A DNA stretch of 64,000 bases, taken from positions 1,189,600 through 1,253,599 of the forward strand of contig NZ_JAFKCW010000002.1 of NCBI RefSeq assembly GCF_017254835.1, given 5' to 3'. The notes beneath the pieces were generated by a model. That model searched no databases. It saw nothing but the letters and a program-made list of their open reading frames with translations, and was not told where the DNA came from. Positions 1 to 9,165 of this stretch are shown in pieces (within the stretch, counting starts at the first letter, position 1; each line of letters starts with the position of its first letter). The stretch is from Algoriphagus aestuariicola. Its GTDB lineage: Bacteria > Bacteroidota > Bacteroidia > Cytophagales > Cyclobacteriaceae. Made by a program: the position numbers and the translations under genes.

Positions 1-2
1 AG

Positions 3-1076
3 ATGGTCGCCGAGGGAAAACCCGTGATCAACCTTGGCATAGGAAGCCCAGACTTGGCTCCAGACAAAACGGTGGTGGAAGCGCTGAAAAACACTGCCCA
101 AAATCCCCACGCCCACGGTTACCAAAGCTATCAGGGTGTCCCTGAGCTAAGAGCTTCAATGGCCGGATTTTACTCCCGGGAGTATGGGGTCGATCTGAAT
201 CCCAACAAGGAGATCCTGCCACTGATGGGTTCAAAAGAAGGGATACTCCATATCAGCATGGCCTTTCTGAATCCTGGCGATCAGGTTTTGGTACCCAATC
301 CGGGCTATCCGACATACACGTCGGTGACCCATCTTTTGGAAGCGGAGCCGGTATTCTACGGGATAGATTTGGAGAAAAAAGGCCGGCCAAATTTCGAGGA
401 GCTGGAAAAGAAGGACCTCAGCCGCGTGAAACTCATGTGGGTCAACTATCCCCATATGCCGACTGGAGCTTCGGGCTCGAAAGAAATCCTCGCCGAGCTT
501 GTCGACTTTGCGCAGCGACACCAGCTCGTCCTTATTAACGACAATCCCTACAGCCACATTCTCAACCCAGAACCCTTGAGCATTTTGGGAATTCCGGGAG
601 GTAAAGACGTGGCGCTGGAACTCAACTCGCTAAGCAAAACCTTCAATATGCCGGGATGGAGAGTAGGCATGCTATGTGGACGAGCCGACTGGGTAGAAGC
701 GATCTTGAAAGTAAAATCCAACATGGACTCGGGCATGTTTTTGGGATTGCAAAAAGGCGCCATTGCGGCACTCAATCTGGGTCAGAACTGGTTTTCTGAC
801 CAAAATGAAATCTACACCAATCGGCGGAAACTGATCTGGAAGCTTGCAGACAATCTTGGTTTGACTTATGATCCAAAGGCGACCGGACTCTTTGTTTGGT
901 GCCGAATGCCCGAAGGCAAATCTGCGGAAGAGCTCGTGGATTGGCTTCTATACGCGAAAAATATCTTTATCACCCCCGGAAAAATCTTCGGCTCAGCAGG
1001 CAACGCCTACGTGCGTTTTTCACTCTGTATGCCGGAATTCAAAATTCTGGAAGCTATCAATCGAATAAAACCCTAA
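3..1076 (+). CDS. PLP-dependent class I/II aminotransferase (5' end cut by window edge)
   Basis: Fold-type I PLP aminotransferase. The visible part runs from the N-terminal NLGIGSPDL substrate loop through NPGYPTY to the Schiff-base lysine in SLSKTFNMPGWRVG (Lys at nt 636-638). The reading frame is open to the left edge and the first visible Met lies very close to the GIGSPD motif. Relatives usually carry some 20-30 residues before that motif, so the true start is probably outside the window. It ends 6 bp before prephenate dehydrogenase. In many Bacteroidota an aminotransferase sits between pheA and tyrA, so a role in the last step of Phe/Tyr synthesis is inferred from context. The family alone would also allow aspartate, alanine or LL-diaminopimelate as substrate. 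Confidence 0.9.
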   Translation: MVAEGKPVINLGIGSPDLAPDKTVVEALKNTAQNPHAHGYQSYQGVPELRASMAGFYSREYGVDLNPNKEILPLMGSKEGILHISMAFLNPGDQVLVPNPGYPTYTSVTHLLEAEPVFYGIDLEKKGRPNFEELEKKDLSRVKLMWVNYPHMPTGASGSKEILAELVDFAQRHQLVLINDNPYSHILNPEPLSILGIPGGKDVALELNSLSKTFNMPGWRVGMLCGRADWVEAILKVKSNMDSGMFLGLQKGAIAALNLGQNWFSDQNEIYTNRRKLIWKLADNLGLTYDPKATGLFVWCRMPEGKSAEELVDWLLYAKNIFITPGKIFGSAGNAYVRFSLCMPEFKILEAINRIKP

Positions 1077-1082
1077 CCTAAA

Positions 1083-1931
1083 ATGAAAAAAATACACATT
1101 GTCGGACTTGGACTTTTGGGCGGTTCATTTGGCTTGGGTGCCAGACAAAAATTTCCTGAGCTGCAGATCAGCGGTTTTGACTCCGATCCCCAAAACTTAA
1201 AAGACGCCCTGACTTTGGGTATCATCACTGAGGCCAAGGAAACTCCTGACGCGGACACGGACTTGGTAATTTTGGCCACTCCTGCGGATACTTTGGGCGG
1301 GCTCTTGCTGAAAACGCTGGACGAAGTGGGCGAAAATACGCTGGTCTTTGACCTTGGCTCTACCAAGGCCAAACTTTGCCAACTGATCGCCGAGCACCCA
1401 AAGCGTAGGCAATACCTCGCTGCCCACCCTATTGCCGGCACGGAATACTCCGGGCCAAAAGCGGCCTTTGCCGAGTTGCTGGACCGAAAGGTGATGATCG
1501 TTTGCGAATTGGAAAAGACCGACCTCCATCTCAAAGAGAAAGCCTACAAGCTCTTTGACGCCTTGAATCTGAAGCTTCGATTTATGGATCCTGAGGAGCA
1601 CGACAGACACTTGGCTTTTGTCTCCCACCTATCGCATATTTCTTCCTTTATGCTCGGGGAGACGGTTCTTCAAAAGATGGCCGACGAGAAAAACATTTTT
1701 GATATGGCAGGATCGGGCTTTGCTTCAACTGTTCGACTGGCCAAATCCAGTCCAGCAATGTGGGCGCCGATCTTTACCGAAAACAAGGAAAACATCCTAA
1801 GCGCACTGGACGGCTACATCGCCAATCTCAGCAATTTCAGAAACAAGATTGCAGCGTCGGACGCTGAGGGATTGTTTGAAGAAATGGCCCAGATCAACAA
1901 GATTCGGGATATTTTGGATTTGGGAAAGTGA
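1083..1931 (+). CDS. tyrA: Prephenate dehydrogenase
   Basis: Oxidatively decarboxylates prephenate to 4-hydroxyphenylpyruvate in cytoplasmic tyrosine synthesis. The N-terminal Rossmann fold has G8-L-G-L-L-G13. The family motif HPIAGTEYSG follows, then a helical C-terminal half with HDRHLAFVSHLSH. At 282 aa it is a single-domain enzyme with no chorismate mutase or ACT domain. It lies 6 bp after the aminotransferase gene and is very probably co-transcribed with it. A hairpin with a T-run follows the stop codon. NAD versus NADP preference cannot be read with certainty. Confidence 0.93.
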   Translation: MKKIHIVGLGLLGGSFGLGARQKFPELQISGFDSDPQNLKDALTLGIITEAKETPDADTDLVILATPADTLGGLLLKTLDEVGENTLVFDLGSTKAKLCQLIAEHPKRRQYLAAHPIAGTEYSGPKAAFAELLDRKVMIVCELEKTDLHLKEKAYKLFDALNLKLRFMDPEEHDRHLAFVSHLSHISSFMLGETVLQKMADEKNIFDMAGSGFASTVRLAKSSPAMWAPIFTENKENILSALDGYIANLSNFRNKIAASDAEGLFEEMAQINKIRDILDLGK

Positions 1932-1953
1932 ATTGACATGAAATTCGGCATTC

Positions 1954-1985
1954 AAAAAAACTACGGAACAATCCGTGGTTTTTTT
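1954..1985 (+). terminator. Rho-independent terminator after tyrA
   Basis: An A-run and CTACGGA pair with TCCGTGG and a T-run, giving a stem with one G-T wobble and a 4-base loop, 22 bp after the tyrA stop codon. Confidence 0.75.
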
Positions 1986-2105
1986 GTTTTCACTGGTCTT
2001 TAAGCCATTTGATCCCTCCCCTCAAGCTCGGAGAATTACCACATCTTTGAAAATCCTCCCAAAGTGGCGTTATTTAAACTTAATCTCTCCATAATTTTTT
2101 TCGCC

Positions 2106-3758
2106 ATGAAAAACCGTCTTCACCTTTTGCTTTTCCTCCTGTTACTATGGTCCTGTAGCTCTAGCCAAGAAAGGAATGTCGACCGGATTTTCGACAAATG
2201 GAATCATTCTGATACCCCCGGAGTGGCTGTCGCAGTGATGAAGGACGGAGAAATCGTTCTGAAAAAGGGCTATGGTTCCGCCAATCTCGAATATGGAATC
2301 CCTGTCACAGCGTCTACGATTTTTCATATTGCCTCTGTTTCCAAACAATTTACAGCCTTTGCCGCACTGATGCTGGAAAGCGAAGGCAAGCTATCCATGG
2401 ACGACGACATCCGGAACTACCTTCCAGAGGTACCCGACTTTGGAAAGACCATTACGCTAAGACATTTGGCAACACATACCAGCGGGCTTCGCGATCAGTG
2501 GAATCTCCTCGCTCTCGCCGGATGGAGACTGGACGATGTGATCACCAAAGAACAGATCTTCAAGTTGGTGAGTAAGCAACGGGATTTGAATTTTGATCCA
2601 GGTGAAGAATTTCTCTATTGCAATACCGGCTTTACACTTTTGGCCGAGATTGTTGCCAGAGTTTCGGGGCAGACCTTCGCCGAATTTTGTTCGGAGCGTA
2701 TTTTTCAGCCGCTTCAAATGGATTACACCCTTTTCTATGACGATCATGAGAAAATCGTTCCTAACAGGGCCTACTCCTATCACCCGGATTCCAGCGGGTA
2801 TAAAAAAAGCGTCCTGAACTACGCAAATGTAGGCGCTACAAGTTTGTTTACAACCGTTGAAGATTTGAGTAAATGGGCTAAGAATTTCTCCAACCCACAA
2901 GTGGGAGACCAAATAATCATCGATAAACTGAATACGCTGGCGCTATTGAACAATGGAGAGACTTTTGGCGGAGCGATGGGACAGTTTGTAGGGGAATATA
3001 AAGGTATCCTCGAAATCTCGCATGGAGGTGCGGACGCAGGCTACCGAACCTTCTTCGCTCGATATCCAGATCAAAACCTCGCCGTTTCGGTATTTAGTAA
3101 CGACGCCTCCTTTGAGTCCGGGAAATTTGCACACCTAGTGGCCGACCTTTTTCTGGAAAATATCATGGAAAAAAGGACAGCGGGGAGCCCCGAATCGACT
3201 ATTCCGGAAACTCTCAAACCGGAGGCTTGGGTCAAACATCTCGGAGATTACGAGTTGAAGTCGGGAGACATTCTCTACATCACGGAGGAAAACGATCAGC
3301 TATTCGTCCAGGCGACAGGAGAGGACACCTACCCTCTTATGCCAATTTCACACACCCGCTTTAAACTTGAGGAGTTTGACATCATTTTGGAGTTTCCGGA
3401 AGAAACCGACAGTCTCAGCCAGACGGTTAAGGTATTTTACTCAGAAAATGACAGTGAAGAGGGCAGAAGGACACAACCTTTCGATGCTAAATCGGTCGAT
3501 CTAACGGAGTTTGTGGGCAACTATTACAGCGAGGAATTGTCCACGGCCTATCAGTTTCAGATCATAGACAGCAACTTGGTAGCATCTCACTCCAGACACC
3601 ATGAAATATACTTTACCCCCATAAAAAAGGACAGGTTTTCCGGAGACACTTGGTTTTTTGGCAAAGCTGAGTTCTTTCGTGACAGCACCGGTGAAGTTGA
3701 AGGAGTGGTGGCTTCGTCTGGGCGTATCAGAAACTTGAAATTCCGAAAAACAAATTGA
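2106..3758 (+). CDS. Serine hydrolase of the beta-lactamase/D-Ala-D-Ala carboxypeptidase family (S12), lipoprotein
   Basis: 550-aa exported serine hydrolase with the class C beta-lactamase fold. The catalytic triad motifs are all visible: S77-V-S-K80, Y171-C-N173 and H306-G-G. The C-terminal third (from about residue 360) is a beta-rich extension like those on many Bacteroidota S12 enzymes. The start at ATG 2106 is preferred because it gives a short basic start, a leucine-rich segment and a lipobox-like LWSC with Cys17; an in-frame GTG at 2064 would add 14 residues in front of the signal. Family members include esterases, DD-peptidases and D-aminopeptidases, so the substrate is unknown. It stands alone behind a terminator, and a Kelch gene follows. 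Confidence 0.88.
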   Translation: MKNRLHLLLFLLLLWSCSSSQERNVDRIFDKWNHSDTPGVAVAVMKDGEIVLKKGYGSANLEYGIPVTASTIFHIASVSKQFTAFAALMLESEGKLSMDDDIRNYLPEVPDFGKTITLRHLATHTSGLRDQWNLLALAGWRLDDVITKEQIFKLVSKQRDLNFDPGEEFLYCNTGFTLLAEIVARVSGQTFAEFCSERIFQPLQMDYTLFYDDHEKIVPNRAYSYHPDSSGYKKSVLNYANVGATSLFTTVEDLSKWAKNFSNPQVGDQIIIDKLNTLALLNNGETFGGAMGQFVGEYKGILEISHGGADAGYRTFFARYPDQNLAVSVFSNDASFESGKFAHLVADLFLENIMEKRTAGSPESTIPETLKPEAWVKHLGDYELKSGDILYITEENDQLFVQATGEDTYPLMPISHTRFKLEEFDIILEFPEETDSLSQTVKVFYSENDSEEGRRTQPFDAKSVDLTEFVGNYYSEELSTAYQFQIIDSNLVASHSRHHEIYFTPIKKDRFSGDTWFFGKAEFFRDSTGEVEGVVASSGRIRNLKFRKTN

Positions 3759-3833
3759 CTTCCAGTCTAATTGCAGTTTGGTGTGCAAGATCAGGTTGCT
3801 TTGAGTAAATTGATGGAACAAACAATGCTTGCC

Positions 3834-4802
3834 ATGAAAAACCTACTCCTAACTTTTCTAGTCCTTTTTAGCCTACAAGCTTATTCTCAAGAAACTTGGA
3901 CGGTAGTCACTCCCAAAACGGAAGCCACCCCAAGGCATGAAAACTCCTTTGTCGAGTGCGGGGGCAAGCTCTACTCCCTCGGAGGACGTGGAGAGAGACC
4001 TGTCGAGGAATATGATCCAAAAACCAATACCTGGACGAAAGTAGCCGATGCACCTATGGAAATCAGCCACTTCCAGGCGGTCTCCTATGACGGGGAAATT
4101 TGGGTTATCGGAGCATTAACCGGGGGCTATCCCCACGAGACGCCGATTCCAAACGCCTTGATTTTCAATCCTAAAACCAAAAGCTGGCGAGAAGGCCCTA
4201 AACTTCCCGAAAATCGCCACCGAGGTTCCGCAGGTGTGTTTGTCAGGAACAACAAAATTTACATGGTATGTGGAATCCAAGATGGACACTGGGATGGGTT
4301 CGTGCCATGGTTCGACGAACTGGATCCCAAGACTGGAAAATGGACCACTCTCCCAGACGCCCCAAGAGCCCGGGATCATATCAGTGCAGCCATGGTGGAC
4401 GATCGACTTTACCTTGCTGGCGGCCGTACTTCCAATGCAAAAAACAATCGTGTGATTGACACCACCATCAAAGAAGTGGATTACTACGACTTCAAAACCG
4501 GGGCCTGGGCCACCATCGACACCGGTATTCCCACCGAGCGCGCCGGCAACTCCAATCTAGGCATCGGCCATTTCCTAGTGGTTATGAACGGGGAAAGCGG
4601 CGTCCAAGTACCCGCCCATGCCGAAGTCGAAGTGCTGGACACTCGTACCAATACCTGGAGCAAGTTACCCAACCTACTCCAAGGCCGTCACGGTACCGGA
4701 GCGGCGTTTTTGGATGGTAAAATCTACGTACAAGCCGGCTCAGCCAACCGCGGCGGCGGCCCCGAACTTAGCGAGATGGAGGTAATGGAGTGGAACAAAT
4801 AG
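3834..4802 (+). CDS. Exported Kelch-repeat beta-propeller protein
   Basis: 322 aa with a cleavable signal peptide (MKNLLLTFLVLFSLQAYSQ). The rest consists of Kelch-type blades of about 50 residues, with recurring GGK(L/I)Y, YDPKTNTW and PR/ER...H motifs, as in galactose-oxidase propellers without the catalytic domain. Start chosen at ATG 3834 because it opens the signal peptide; the upstream TTG at 3771 adds unrelated residues. The function is unknown: such propellers bind proteins or glycans or act as N-acetylneuraminate epimerases (NanM-like), and I see nothing that decides. It shares its orientation with the preceding hydrolase gene, with a 75-bp gap. Confidence 0.85.
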   Translation: MKNLLLTFLVLFSLQAYSQETWTVVTPKTEATPRHENSFVECGGKLYSLGGRGERPVEEYDPKTNTWTKVADAPMEISHFQAVSYDGEIWVIGALTGGYPHETPIPNALIFNPKTKSWREGPKLPENRHRGSAGVFVRNNKIYMVCGIQDGHWDGFVPWFDELDPKTGKWTTLPDAPRARDHISAAMVDDRLYLAGGRTSNAKNNRVIDTTIKEVDYYDFKTGAWATIDTGIPTERAGNSNLGIGHFLVVMNGESGVQVPAHAEVEVLDTRTNTWSKLPNLLQGRHGTGAAFLDGKIYVQAGSANRGGGPELSEMEVMEWNK

Positions 4803-4823
4803 ACTAGGAGAAAACACAAGCAG

Positions 4824-4863
4824 AAATGGCAAGTCAGTTTAAAAACTGATTTGCCATTTTTTT
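4824..4863 (+). terminator. Terminator after the Kelch gene
   Basis: An inverted repeat of about 17 bp (AAATGGCAAGTCAGTTT with its partner, one G-T wobble), ending in a run of seven T on the plus strand. It lies between two convergent genes and ends 14 bp before the stop of the next. Confidence 0.82.
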
Positions 4864-4877
4864 GACATAAACTTAAC

Positions 4878-6140
4878 CTATTGAGCCCACTCGCTGATCC
4901 AGTGAAACTGTCGGTCGGCCAATGGGAAGTGTCGGTCGAGCTTTTGCAAGACCACATGTAGTGAATCCTCACCTTTGCTGCCATTTAGAATCATTCGATC
5001 AGATTTCGACAGATCCATGGAAAAGTTGGCAATTCTCTGACGAAAAGCCCTAATTTCTAATTGCTTGCCCGTACTATCAGGCTGATACCCAAAATAGGCA
5101 CGGCCATAACTCATAAAAAAACTAGTGTCTCTGGCTGCCATACTTCCTTCCCCATTGTAGTCAAAGACCACATCCTTCCAGCGCTCAGAATTAGCCAGAC
5201 TCTCGGGTATGGTGTCGCCATTTTTTACGAAAAGTTCGACATGGTAAATCCCTGGCTCGATGGGCTGCAGCACCCGCTTACTGCTTGCTTGCCTTTCGCC
5301 CCAAGCATTGAAACTTAAGAAAACTTGACTCCCAAAGTATAAAACGAAGAAGAGAAGCTTCAAGCTGATCCTAAGATTCTTTTGCCATTTCTCTGTCAAA
5401 GGACGCTCGAATACGGGGGAGGGCAAGACTTCTTTGTTTTGGATAAAGAAAGCAAAAAGCCGCTTCCGCTCCTGCCACACCAAAAACAAGCTCAACACCA
5501 ACAAGTGACTGGATTTTATCTTCACAGGAATATCATAGCTGAAATTAAGCATGACCACATTGGCGAAAACTCCAACAGCTAAAAGAGCACCCAAGAGCGC
5601 CGTCCTTCGCCATACTAGCAGTAAAGCCACCAACACTTCTGCAACACCCGAAAAGATCTGGTATGGTCCGCCGTATCCAATAAACATCCAGGAAAAACGC
5701 ATGGGGAGATAGTCTCCCAAAGGCGTAGCCAGCTGACTTAGGCTGGGGAAAGTCATCTGCAAAGCAAAGACTTTCCATATCCCGTAGTTGAATGAAACAG
5801 CAGCCAACATGTAGCGAAGAATCAGACACAGCCAATAGTTCAATTCTGAATAGTGCTTTCTCTTCCGATCCAGCAGTGTCCACACAAAAGCACCGCCTAC
5901 CGCCAAGATCCCATAGGTGAATACCAAAGCCCAATCAAAGCTGGTATCCCCACTTCCTCCGCCGTTCATATTGAGCTCTGGACGGATGTGAAACAGATGG
6001 CTATTGAGAAAAGATACTAGGGGCGCTAACGGATAAACAAAAAGGGAAGCGAAGGGATTGAAAAAGAGTAGAAAATAGATAAAAGCGATCCGAAAAGAAA
6101 TACGGCCAAACGTTGACCACGCAGGGGCTTCTTGCTGCAT
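4878..6140 (-). CDS. DoxX-like polytopic membrane protein with extracytoplasmic C-terminal region
   Basis: 420 aa from the ATG at 6140. The ATG gives MQQEAPAWSTFGRISFRIAF, directly before the first hydrophobic segment; a farther in-frame start adds about 41 unlikely residues. There are roughly seven hydrophobic segments in the first 290 residues. The RYMLAAVSFNYGIWKVF and FSGVAEVLVALLL stretches resemble DoxX/HTTM-type four-helix proteins. The last 120 residues are hydrophilic and beta-like. The family is often linked to redox or sulphur chemistry or is uncharacterised, so I assign no reaction. It is divergent from the PycTM-like gene, with a 242-bp gap that shows no other gene. Confidence 0.75.
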   Translation of the reverse strand: MQQEAPAWSTFGRISFRIAFIYFLLFFNPFASLFVYPLAPLVSFLNSHLFHIRPELNMNGGGSGDTSFDWALVFTYGILAVGGAFVWTLLDRKRKHYSELNYWLCLILRYMLAAVSFNYGIWKVFALQMTFPSLSQLATPLGDYLPMRFSWMFIGYGGPYQIFSGVAEVLVALLLVWRRTALLGALLAVGVFANVVMLNFSYDIPVKIKSSHLLVLSLFLVWQERKRLFAFFIQNKEVLPSPVFERPLTEKWQKNLRISLKLLFFVLYFGSQVFLSFNAWGERQASSKRVLQPIEPGIYHVELFVKNGDTIPESLANSERWKDVVFDYNGEGSMAARDTSFFMSYGRAYFGYQPDSTGKQLEIRAFRQRIANFSMDLSKSDRMILNGSKGEDSLHVVLQKLDRHFPLADRQFHWISEWAQ

Positions 6141-6382
6141 GAGGAAAGTTGTTTTGAAGGAAAAAACTAAAAATGAAAAAGTTTTGGAATATTTACTAGA
6201 TAAAACGCAGCGGAAACCTGCTGCCACTCCGAAAAGCAACGGCGAGTTTCCGAAGTCCGACATCTGCTACATACGGACCTAATACCCCGCGGCCTAAAAT
6301 CCAGAGGTTTGCAAAATGCCAAGAAAGAGAAGATACAAGCAGTGTAAATTATTGATTAAATTCATTGAAAATATGCCGTAAA

Positions 6383-6952
6383 ATGGAACAACCGACTACA
6401 GAGAAGGGGAAAGACAAGGAAAAGACACAGCGGGAAAGGCAGACTTACTATCGCGTCGCCTTCAAAAACAACTGTAGCCTCCTCCAGATTGCCGACAATA
6501 AGGCAAACATCATCATTACTATCAACTCCCTTGGCATCTCCTCTACCGTTGCATTTCTTGGCTATGGATCCGCAGCGGGCATCATCGAGATTGACTCATT
6601 TCGGACTATTGGCCCTATCCTACTGTTTCTCCTGACTCTGCTAGCCTCCGCTTTACTGGCGGTACAGGCCGCAAAGCCCTCAATCATCGGGAGCGAAAAG
6701 ACGGGCAAAAAGGCAAAGTCCAACATGCTTTTTTTCGGGGACAGCGCCAAGCTATCACTGGAAGAATATCTGGCCGAAACCCGGAATGTGCTTGGGGAAA
6801 AGGGCGCCATCATCGACCAAATGTCCATCTCTCTATACTACCAGGGGAAAATCCTCGATCGAAAATACAAGCTGATCCGCCGTGCCTACGAGGTCTTTGT
6901 GTTGGCACTTGCAGTTGGTATCCTGATTTTCTTCGGCTTTTTGGTGAATTGA
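6383..6952 (+). CDS. Pycsar-effector (PycTM/DUF5706)-like membrane protein, orphan
   Basis: 189 aa. After a charged N-terminus (residues 1-20) comes FKNNCSLLQIADNKANIIIT, with A37-D-N-K-A-N42 running straight into the first membrane helix. A second helix follows at about 74-93 and ends in QAAKPSI. Then comes a cytoplasmic section with NMLFFGDSAKLSLEEY, and a last helix at about 168-188 after GKILDRKYKLIRRAY. As I recall it, this pattern matches the Pycsar effector family (PF18967) found in Bacteroidota, where many members are fused to an HD domain; here there is no HD domain. In Pycsar, cCMP or cUMP opens such proteins to damage the membrane. No nucleotide cyclase lies next to it. ATG 6383 is preferred over TTG 6365. 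Confidence 0.72.
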   Translation: MEQPTTEKGKDKEKTQRERQTYYRVAFKNNCSLLQIADNKANIIITINSLGISSTVAFLGYGSAAGIIEIDSFRTIGPILLFLLTLLASALLAVQAAKPSIIGSEKTGKKAKSNMLFFGDSAKLSLEEYLAETRNVLGEKGAIIDQMSISLYYQGKILDRKYKLIRRAYEVFVLALAVGILIFFGFLVN

Positions 6953-7073
6953 GAAGCGTTCGAAAATCCAGTCTGACGCTGGCAGCGGCGCCAACATCTT
7001 TTGCAAAAAAGCCCCTTGTCCAAACAAATCCATTGTCCGGCTCTAAATCCCGCCAATTTCCACTTACCCACTC

Positions 7074-7104
7074 CTTGGAATTTTCGTTTTAGATTGCATA
7101 TTTG
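7074..7104 (+). promoter_or_regulatory. Probable Bacteroidota promoter for the TPR histidine kinase
   Basis: CTTG at 7074-7077, 19 bp spacer, then CATATTTG at 7097-7104. This is one base off the TAnnTTTG -7 consensus. The predicted transcript start lies about 29 bases before ATG 7140. Confidence 0.4.
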
Positions 7105-7139
7105 GCAGTCACCCCTTTCGCTTAATCTCATTCACCCTG

Positions 7140-9062
7140 ATGTTATCCCTTTTCTTGGTCCTATGGACAAGCTTGCAGACGCCCCAGTCTATCTCCGACA
7201 GTATCAGAAATGCAATCAACTTTGCGGAAAGCGACTCTACAAAAGCAGCACTATACTACGACTTGGCCAAGCACTACTACGGTTTTGAGCAGGATACTGC
7301 AATCCTCTACGCCCAAAATGCCATCGACTTGGCTGAGAGTCTCGGCCTGCAAAAGCTCCAAGCCAGCTCGCTCAACATCATGGGAGTGGCGCTGTTGATC
7401 AGCTCCGAATATGAACGGGCTTTGACCTCACACCTCGAAGCTCTCAAAATCCGGGAAACGCTCCGCGACTCCACGGGTATGCTGGAGTCAAACCTCAACA
7501 TCGGGAATGTTTACTACCGCAATGGGGAAATGGGCAAGGCCGCCGAAATGTATGAGAAAGCTTTGGTCTATGGGCTCGCCACCAAAAACCTGCGCGGCCA
7601 GTCCATGATCTACAACAATCTCGGCAACTACCACAAGGACCGATGGGCCCAAAACCAAAGCAAGGAAGACTTTGATCAGGCTGTGGAATACCTGCAGGAA
7701 TCTCTAAAAATCAAAGAAGAACTCAAGGACAACAATGGATTGGTAAAGACCCTTACCCAACTTTCCGAATTGAGTATTGACGACCCACAAAAGGCAAAGG
7801 ACTATCTGGAACGGGCGCTTTCCATCGCCGAAGCCAACCAGGATATCGAAAACAAGATCTCAGTACTCCATGAGCTTGCCAGCTACCACTTGAAGTCAAA
7901 AAATTTCGAAATAGCCAAAGAAAATGCTCTAAAAGCCTATCGAATAGCCAAGGACGCCGGTTCGCATTTTTACGTTTCCACCGCTGCCGAATACCTCACC
8001 GAAGCAGCCCTGGGCCAAAACGACTACAAATCCGCCTACGAATACCTGCTGATAAAAAATGAGGCTGACCGGGCGGTATTCAACGACAACCGACAAAAAA
8101 TCCGGGAAGAACTCCTCATACAGTATGAAAGCGAAAAAAAAGAACTGGAAAACCAGAGGCTCATACAAGAGCAGGAATATTTGGATTTGACGATTCAGCG
8201 CAGAAACGAACTACTACTCGGTACAGCGATCCTTTTTTTGGTACTCGCTGTCCTGTACTGGCTCCAGAGAAAAAACCACAAAAAACTCCAAGTCGCCCAT
8301 AACCTCCTCGCAGAGGCCCACCAATTGTCCATCAATCAAACCGCTCGAATCCAGGAGCAAGCCGACCACCTCAATGCGGCAAACCTCGAGTTGAGCAAAG
8401 CCAATAAGTTTCGGGACAAGATTTTTTCGGTGATTTCCCACGATTTGAGGGCTCCTTTTTCTTCTCTGCACAGTATCATTCAGCTTTGGGACAAAAAGAT
8501 CCTTTCTGAGGAGGAGCTTTTCGAAGTGATGCCATTAATCGCCAAAGAAACCAACTCCCTATCCCTCATGCTCAATAACCTCCTGATTTGGTCTAAGTCC
8601 CAGTTGGGATCGGAAGAGGTCAGATTCAGTAGCTTTGATATCTCTGACTTGGTGGCTGAAAATACCGATCTTCTGCTCACTCAGCTCACGCAAAAAAAAC
8701 AGCAACTGACAATCGAAGCCACTCCGGGCACCAAAATTACCTCCGACAGGGAGCGCCTGAGTTTTATCGTCAGAAACATACTGATGAATGCGATCAAATT
8801 CACCCCCCCGGAAGGAAGCATCAAAATCGACTACCCCAGCCCTGGAGAAATCAGGATTCAGGACACCGGTCAGGGCATGTCTCCCGAGATGCTTTCCAAG
8901 CTCTTTACCGACCGGGTAGCCTCCCAAAAAGGCACGGAGGGCGAAGCCGGAACTGGAATCGGCCTTATGCTTTGCCGGGAATTTGCCGAAAGCATTGGGG
9001 CAAAAATCCTGGCCGAAAGTAAAATCGGACAAGGAACCACTTTCACGATCATTCTTGACTAG
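7140..9062 (+). CDS. TPR-containing sensor histidine kinase
   Basis: 640 aa. An N-terminal signal or anchor segment precedes about six tetratricopeptide repeats (residues 35-310) built on NNLGNYH/NIGNVYY-type helices. A coiled coil leads to one membrane helix at about 358-377 (ELLLGTAILFLVLAVLYWLQ). The kinase core follows: SHDLRAPF with phospho-His H434, then an N box (RNILMNAIKF) and G boxes (DTGQGMS, GTGIGL). The topology puts the TPRs outside the inner membrane, so it probably senses a periplasmic protein or peptide. No response regulator gene is adjacent, so the partner is unknown. A bidirectional terminator follows. Confidence 0.92.
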   Translation: MLSLFLVLWTSLQTPQSISDSIRNAINFAESDSTKAALYYDLAKHYYGFEQDTAILYAQNAIDLAESLGLQKLQASSLNIMGVALLISSEYERALTSHLEALKIRETLRDSTGMLESNLNIGNVYYRNGEMGKAAEMYEKALVYGLATKNLRGQSMIYNNLGNYHKDRWAQNQSKEDFDQAVEYLQESLKIKEELKDNNGLVKTLTQLSELSIDDPQKAKDYLERALSIAEANQDIENKISVLHELASYHLKSKNFEIAKENALKAYRIAKDAGSHFYVSTAAEYLTEAALGQNDYKSAYEYLLIKNEADRAVFNDNRQKIREELLIQYESEKKELENQRLIQEQEYLDLTIQRRNELLLGTAILFLVLAVLYWLQRKNHKKLQVAHNLLAEAHQLSINQTARIQEQADHLNAANLELSKANKFRDKIFSVISHDLRAPFSSLHSIIQLWDKKILSEEELFEVMPLIAKETNSLSLMLNNLLIWSKSQLGSEEVRFSSFDISDLVAENTDLLLTQLTQKKQQLTIEATPGTKITSDRERLSFIVRNILMNAIKFTPPEGSIKIDYPSPGEIRIQDTGQGMSPEMLSKLFTDRVASQKGTEGEAGTGIGLMLCREFAESIGAKILAESKIGQGTTFTIILD

Positions 9063-9120
9063 GATCATTCACCTCATCAAGGTCCTGGTTCACCAAGCCA
9101 TTGTACAGGATTAACAACAA

Positions 9121-9146
9121 AAAAAGCCCGGAAATTCGGGCTTTTT
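9121..9146. terminator. Bidirectional terminator between the TPR kinase and SIMPL genes
   Basis: AAAAAGCCCG and CGGGCTTTTT form a perfect 10-bp stem with a 6-base loop, carrying A-runs and T-runs that serve both convergent transcripts. Confidence 0.9.
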
Positions 9147-9165
9147 GTTTGGTCCAATCTTACTC

